From an uncultured Spirochaetales bacterium (GTDB lineage: Bacteria; Spirochaetota; Spirochaetia; Sphaerochaetales; Sphaerochaetaceae), in NCBI GenBank assembly GCA_945947045.1, contig CAMEXG010000083.1, positions 1 through 8,564 on the forward strand: a DNA stretch of 8,564 nt, read 5' to 3'. A model generated the notes under the pieces. That model ran no database searches. It was given only the letters and a program-made list of their open reading frames with translations, and was not told where the DNA came from. The stretch's first letter is position 1, and each line of letters begins with the position of its first letter. Made by a program: the position numbers and the translations under genes. Below, one piece after another: positions 4,922 through 8,564 of the stretch.

Positions 4922-4927
4922 AAAGAA

Positions 4928-5638
4928 ATGGAAGGGATTTTCGATAGAACTATGATAGTAATGGGGGAAGAAGCCATGAGTAAGCTTAATAGCTCTCATG
5001 TAGCTGTCTTCGGGGTAGGCGGCGTAGGAGGATATGCACTTGAAGCTATCGTCAGAAGCGGTGTCGGTGAGATTACTATTATAGACAACGACACTGTTTC
5101 CGTAACAAATATTAATCGGCAGATTATTGCACTGCACTCCAACATAGGAGAAAAGAAAATCGATGTTGCAGAGAAGAGAATCAAAGACATAAACCCCGAT
5201 TGCATAGTCCATAAATCAGATTCATTCTTTCTTCCTGGAATGGAAGAAGACTTTAATTTCTCTTCTTTCTCTTATATTGTAGACGCCATCGACACAGTAT
5301 CGGGGAAAATAGCCCTTATAGAAGCAGCAAATAAATATTCTGTTCCAATAATTTCATCCATGGGGGCAGGCAATAAGCTGAACCCGACTCTTTTTACTAT
5401 CACAGATATCTACAAAACAAACACAGATCCTCTTTCAAGGGTCATGAGAAGAGAGTTAAAAAAAAGAGGAATAAAAAAACTAAATGTAGTTTGGTCTCCT
5501 GAAAAGCCTATAGAAAATAGAATCACAATAAATAATGAAGGCAAAAAAAGACCTGTACCGGGTTCAGTTGCTTTTGTTCCTTCGGTGGCAGGTCTGATCA
5601 TTGCATCTAAAGTAATCACTGATTTAGGGGGAATGTGA
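4928..5638 (+). CDS. tcdA: tRNA threonylcarbamoyladenosine dehydratase (TcdA/YrvM, ThiF-like)
   Basis: This 236-aa protein belongs to the E1/ThiF/MoeB superfamily. TcdA uses ATP to cyclise N6-threonylcarbamoyladenosine (t6A37) of ANN-decoding tRNAs to cyclic ct6A. The nucleotide-binding loop is FGVGGVGG (28-35), followed by IIDND (51-55), the NINRQ motif with Asn61 and Arg64, Lys77 and VDAID (118-122). The SMGAGNKLNPT stretch (144-154) is characteristic of the TcdA branch, and no zinc-binding Cys pairs of MoeB/ThiF type are seen, which argues against sulfur-carrier activation. The ATG at 4928 is chosen over GTG at 4916 on ribosome-site spacing. The length is slightly below the E. coli protein and near Firmicute YrvM. 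It is the only well-supported plus-strand gene here besides the left-edge fragment, and its last 23 bp overlap the convergent histidine kinase gene. Confidence 0.88.
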   Translation: MEGIFDRTMIVMGEEAMSKLNSSHVAVFGVGGVGGYALEAIVRSGVGEITIIDNDTVSVTNINRQIIALHSNIGEKKIDVAEKRIKDINPDCIVHKSDSFFLPGMEEDFNFSSFSYIVDAIDTVSGKIALIEAANKYSVPIISSMGAGNKLNPTLFTITDIYKTNTDPLSRVMRRELKKRGIKKLNVVWSPEKPIENRITINNEGKKRPVPGSVAFVPSVAGLIIASKVITDLGGM

Positions 5639-7256
5639 GGGTAAAGACAGAGCCTTCTCCTTGAGTGCTCTCCACTCTTACTTCTCCTCCCATTCTCTCT
5701 ACTCCGTTTTTTACAATAGAGAGACCTAATCCCGTCCCCCCGCTTTCTCTGCTTCTGGATTTATCCACACGATAGAAGCGTTCAAACACTCGACCCAAGG
5801 AGTCTTTTGGTATTCCGATACCATTATCGGAAACCGAGATCTCGACCTTACCCTCGATCTCTTTTGATTCGACTTTTACAAAACCACCTTTTCTATTGTA
5901 TCTGATGGCGTTGTCAAGGAGGTTGGAGATTACTTCTGAAAAGACTTTGGGGGTAACGTATAAAACCAGAGAAGAAGAGACATTATTCTCTATACTGACT
6001 CCGTTGTCTTCAGCTTTATGCTCCAGCTTCTTTATCTCATACCCTACTACGTTTCTTACGTTTATCTCTTCCTTCTCGCCTTTGTAACCTTCATCAAGGC
6101 TAGACAGTTCGATGATATCCCCTACAATATCGCTCAGTCTCAAAGCTTCTTTATTGATTTCAGCAGCGAAGTCCGTTACTTTATCCCTCTCTATTTCAGG
6201 ATTCTCTAATATTTCCGAGAATCCCATAATCGTTGTAATCGGTGTCTTAAGTTCATGAGAGACATTTGCTGTGAACTCTTTTCTCATTCTCTCCCTTTCA
6301 CACTTTTCCGTTATATCTCTCATCAAAACCACAGCCCCGCCGCTATGACTTGAATAGGCGGAGAGTTCAAGAATCTTTGAAGAAACCTTAAATGTCGTCT
6401 CTCCGTCTTTTCCGTTCAGAGCTGATAGCACCACTTCCTTGGAGTCTGAAGATTCCAAATAGGCAAGAAACGGCTTATCACTCTCTATCCTCTCCTCCAG
6501 TAGTCTGGCTGCACTTTTATTAAAAGACAGAATCCTGCCTCCCCGGCCTAAAACCACTAAGCCTTCTGATAGAGTCGATACAATAAACTCGAACTCTTTT
6601 CTTGTCCTTTCCTTGTCTGCAATCTCTTCCCTGACTTCGTTTTTCTGTCTCGCTATCTTTAATAAGAGTGGTGAAATCTCATCATAGACATTATTCTCTT
6701 CCGGGTTATCAAGATCCAGGGCATTGATAGGTGCAACTATATAATCGGAAGCCTTTGAAGCTATAAATACCACTAAAATTAAAAGAACAACGACCAATGA
6801 GACTATTGGACCCGATATCATAGAGAAGAAAGCAAACACCGTGGATGCGTTCTTACTCAGTCTCAGGACATTACCGTCAGTTAGGAGGACAGCTTCATAG
6901 ATCTGCTTGATAGATAGCGTGTCACTCTGTCTCTCATCGCTTCCCCTGCCCATAAGAAATGCTTCCTTTACTTCTTTTCTCTCTCCATGATTCTCCATCT
7001 GAGAGAACAGAGCCTCAGAGTCATATTCCACACTTCCATCTGGTTTGATAATTGTAAGTCTTCCGTTTTTACTTCCGATTGTCTTGATGTCATTTCCTGT
7101 CTCATATAAATAAGACAGAATATCCAACTCCTCGGACAGCGTAGTTCTTACATTGTCTTCGTACACCCCATGATAAAGGACTACTGTTATGACAACAGTA
7201 AGAACAATAAACAGTGCAGCTACTACTGCCGTCACCATAGCTATTGTTTTTTTCAC
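5616..7256 (-). CDS. phoR: PhoR-type sensor histidine kinase
   Basis: This 546-aa inner-membrane kinase pairs with the response regulator just upstream. In order: TM1 (about 4-28), an extracytoplasmic region of about 110 residues, TM2 (about 141-166), a linker and coiled segment, a PAS domain (about 220-316), a HisKA domain with the phospho-accepting His334 in SHELKTP, and a HATPase domain with N-box NLLDNAIRY (Asn449), G1 DNGIGIP (478-483), F-box FERF (491-494) and G2 GGTGLGL (506-512). The TM-TM-PAS-kinase layout is that of PhoR, and the phoU neighbour supports phosphate sensing; the signal itself is inferred. Start choice: TTG at 7283 would overlap the regulator gene, while GTG at 7254-7256 follows GGAG (7263-7266) by 6 nt, lies 1 nt past the regulator stop and starts MKKTIAM ahead of TM1. 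Confidence 0.9.
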   Translation of the reverse strand: MKKTIAMVTAVVAALFIVLTVVITVVLYHGVYEDNVRTTLSEELDILSYLYETGNDIKTIGSKNGRLTIIKPDGSVEYDSEALFSQMENHGERKEVKEAFLMGRGSDERQSDTLSIKQIYEAVLLTDGNVLRLSKNASTVFAFFSMISGPIVSLVVVLLILVVFIASKASDYIVAPINALDLDNPEENNVYDEISPLLLKIARQKNEVREEIADKERTRKEFEFIVSTLSEGLVVLGRGGRILSFNKSAARLLEERIESDKPFLAYLESSDSKEVVLSALNGKDGETTFKVSSKILELSAYSSHSGGAVVLMRDITEKCERERMRKEFTANVSHELKTPITTIMGFSEILENPEIERDKVTDFAAEINKEALRLSDIVGDIIELSSLDEGYKGEKEEINVRNVVGYEIKKLEHKAEDNGVSIENNVSSSLVLYVTPKVFSEVISNLLDNAIRYNRKGGFVKVESKEIEGKVEISVSDNGIGIPKDSLGRVFERFYRVDKSRSRESGGTGLGLSIVKNGVERMGGEVRVESTQGEGSVFTLTFPLNQ

Positions 7257-7257
7257 A

Positions 7258-7935
7258 TTATTCTCCGTCAAATCTGTAGCCAAGGCCCTTTACTGTCTCA
7301 ATCGCCTTGCCCCATTCTCCAAGCTTTTCTCTTAAGTGTCTTACATGAACATCTACGGTCCTGGTCTCTCCTACATAAGAGTACCCCCAGACTTCAGTAA
7401 GAAGTTTGTCTCTTGAAAGAGCCACACCTTTATGGGTCATGAAGTACTCTAGTAGTGCAAACTCTTTGCTGGTCAATACAACTTCTTCCTCATCCAAAAA
7501 GAGCTTGTGAGATGAAAGATCAAGCTTTATTCCTGCAATCTCAAGATTCTCATTTTTACTGCTTTCGTAAAAAATGCCGCTTCGCCTTATGGCAGCCTTG
7601 ACCCTGCTGATAAGCTCAAGAATACCAAATGGCTTACTGATATAATCGTCGGCACCTTCGTCCAACCCCTTTGCTATATCATATTCACTGTCTTTTGCAG
7701 TAAGCATAATTACAGGAGTATTTCTCAGCTTTTCATCTTTCCTTATTCTATGGAGAATCTCGATTCCATCTATTCCAGGAAGCATTATGTCCAACAGGAA
7801 GAGATCTACTTTATCAGGAAGAGAAGCAAAAGCATCCTCCCCGCTGGCAAAGGAGACCACAGGGATTGAATTGGATGAAAGAGCATATTCAACCAGCTTT
7901 CTTATAGATGGATCATCTTCAACAAGGACAGTCAT
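7258..7935 (-). CDS. phoB: OmpR/PhoB-family response regulator
   Basis: This 225-aa transcription factor has a receiver domain (1-118) and an OmpR-type winged-helix DNA-binding domain (about 130-225). The acidic pocket residues are Glu6, Asp7 and Asp8, the phosphorylation site is Asp49 (LLDIMLPG), and the switch residues are Thr79 and Lys101 (SKPF). The C-terminal half contains LTSKEFALLEYF, SRDKLLTEVWGY and the recognition-helix region RTVDVHVRHLREKLG, ending in VKGLGYRFDGE. It begins almost inside the first beta strand (MTVLVEDD), a little shorter than usual, but no in-frame start exists between this ATG and the phoU stop, which is 9 nt upstream in the same frame. Between phoU and a PhoR-like kinase, it most likely controls phosphate-starvation genes. 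Symbol by context; a PhoP-like name would be equally valid. Confidence 0.88.
   Translation of the reverse strand: MTVLVEDDPSIRKLVEYALSSNSIPVVSFASGEDAFASLPDKVDLFLLDIMLPGIDGIEILHRIRKDEKLRNTPVIMLTAKDSEYDIAKGLDEGADDYISKPFGILELISRVKAAIRRSGIFYESSKNENLEIAGIKLDLSSHKLFLDEEEVVLTSKEFALLEYFMTHKGVALSRDKLLTEVWGYSYVGETRTVDVHVRHLREKLGEWGKAIETVKGLGYRFDGE
7263..7266 (-). promoter_or_regulatory. Shine-Dalgarno that fixes the kinase start
   Basis: GGAG on the minus strand, inside the 3' end of the response-regulator gene, lies 6 nt before GTG at 7254-7256. The regulator stop codon TAA sits in the spacer, a layout typical of translational coupling. Confidence 0.65.
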
Positions 7936-7944
7936 ATTTTCATC

Positions 7945-8564
7945 TTACCTTTCAATTCTACTCTCTTCAACTGTGCCGCATTCTTCAATCACAGAATGGG
8001 CGATAGATGCAGCATGATCTCCCATTCTCTCAAGATACTTGGCTCCGATCACCACGTCCGCAGCCTCTTCATATCCCTCTTTTCCACTTCTTATCACTAT
8101 ATATAGCTTCTTCCTCGCCTCGGAGAAACAATCATCTATAAAGTCGTCGTATGTCTCTACGTTCTTCGCCTTTTCTGTGTCCTTTGACATGAAACACGAG
8201 ATGGCGTCGGAGAGCATCTTCTTTACATTCAAGGCCATGTCCAAAAGACCTATCTCTCTGCATATTTCGGGAGATGACAAATAATCCAGCATTTCGCAGA
8301 AATCAAGAGCATTATCTCCGATGCGGCAAAGGTCTCTGATAGTGCAGAGTGTGGAGGATATACGTTTCAAGTCTCTTGCCACAGGATGGAACTTCAACAA
8401 TAGATTGATGCAGGTTCCTTCAAGGCTTTTCCCTTTCTCTTCTATTTCCTGCGCTATCTCCCTAATACGTTCTTTCCCATAAGAGTTGTTGAGAGAAGAT
8501 GTAATTATGCCCAAAGCCTCCTCCACAAGAGTGGAAAGAGACATTGTCCCAAGATCCAATTTAT
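7945..8564 (-). CDS. phoU: PhoU-like phosphate signalling protein (5' end outside window)
   Basis: At least 205 residues of PhoU are present; the frame remains open at the right edge, and PhoU proteins are usually 215-240 aa, so about 15-25 N-terminal residues are probably missing. PhoU is a cytoplasmic two-bundle helical protein that links the Pst phosphate transporter to PhoR and keeps the Pho response off when phosphate is plentiful. Numbering from the TTG at 8559, the first repeat holds HPVARDLKRIS (58-68) and RDLCRIGDNA (75-84). The second holds YDDFIDD (137-143) and YLERMGDHA (175-183). In the second repeat the ExxxD metal motif (Glu177/Asp181) and an upstream Asp142 are present. In the first, Cys78 replaces the Glu and Lys44 appears where Asp is usual. 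The gene heads the visible phoU-regulator-kinase unit; pst genes are expected upstream, beyond the window. Confidence 0.9.
   Translation of the reverse strand, partial: KLDLGTMSLSTLVEEALGIITSSLNNSYGKERIREIAQEIEEKGKSLEGTCINLLLKFHPVARDLKRISSTLCTIRDLCRIGDNALDFCEMLDYLSSPEICREIGLLDMALNVKKMLSDAISCFMSKDTEKAKNVETYDDFIDDCFSEARKKLYIVIRSGKEGYEEAADVVIGAKYLERMGDHAASIAHSVIEECGTVEESRIER

Noticed and set aside
4869..4922. GA-rich tract in the tcdA leader as a repeat or satellite
   Set aside because: It is purine-rich but has no regular repeat unit; it is explained as a purine-rich 5' untranslated region.
4757..5212. A 151-codon minus-strand frame opposite tcdA
   Set aside because: It lies antisense to the ThiF-like nucleotide-binding domain and across the divergent promoter region; its predicted protein has no recognisable features and no good ribosome site was found.
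7257..7283. TTG start that would extend the histidine kinase by 9 residues
   Set aside because: It would overlap the regulator gene, while GTG at 7256 has a GGAG at ideal spacing and gives the typical Lys-Lys start ahead of the first membrane segment.

Overview
This window looks like a piece of a spirochaete chromosome (Sphaerochaeta/Treponema-like). The main clue is the solute-binding protein, whose signal peptide ends in the Ala-Gln-Gly-Ala-Ser-Glu style common in spirochaetal exported proteins and has no lipobox. The anaerobe-type rubrerythrin and PerR-like regulator, and the moderately AT-rich base composition, agree with this. The taxon is an inference. Almost all genes lie on the minus strand; only the partial gene at the left edge, tcdA and one doubtful small ORF are on the plus strand.

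Left part (1-2063): the 3' end of an unrecognised gene runs into a convergent cluster that reads, on the minus strand, perR-like repressor, rubrerythrin, SDR oxidoreductase, with gaps of about 30 nt. Upstream of perR there is a clear sigma70-type promoter overlaid by two PerR-box-like palindromes spaced 20 bp centre to centre. The unit therefore looks like an autoregulated peroxide-stress operon in which rubrerythrin removes H2O2. The SDR is an unexpected third member.

Middle (2064-4927): a roughly 340-bp gene-poor stretch holds only weak small-ORF candidates. Next come a divergent tRNA-Ala(CGC) with its own terminator and a polar amino acid ABC importer (binding protein, permease, ATPase). 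The tRNA lies 27 nt after the ATPase gene and may be co-transcribed with it. A 209-bp divergent region separates the importer from tcdA and carries candidate overlapping promoters.

Right part (4928-8564): tcdA (t6A to ct6A tRNA dehydratase) converges on and overlaps the end of a minus-strand phosphate-signalling unit: phoU (5' end outside the window), an OmpR/PhoB-type response regulator and a PhoR-type histidine kinase, packed with 9-nt and 1-nt gaps. A pst phosphate transporter is expected just beyond the right edge but cannot be seen. The PhoU has lost what appear to be the metal-binding acidic residues of its first half.

I see no mobile element, CRISPR array, defence system or clearly novel multigene system. 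The best leads are the tandem PerR boxes, the SDR in the peroxide operon, the half-degenerate PhoU, the odd tRNA with its acceptor-like terminator, and the 44-codon ORF.
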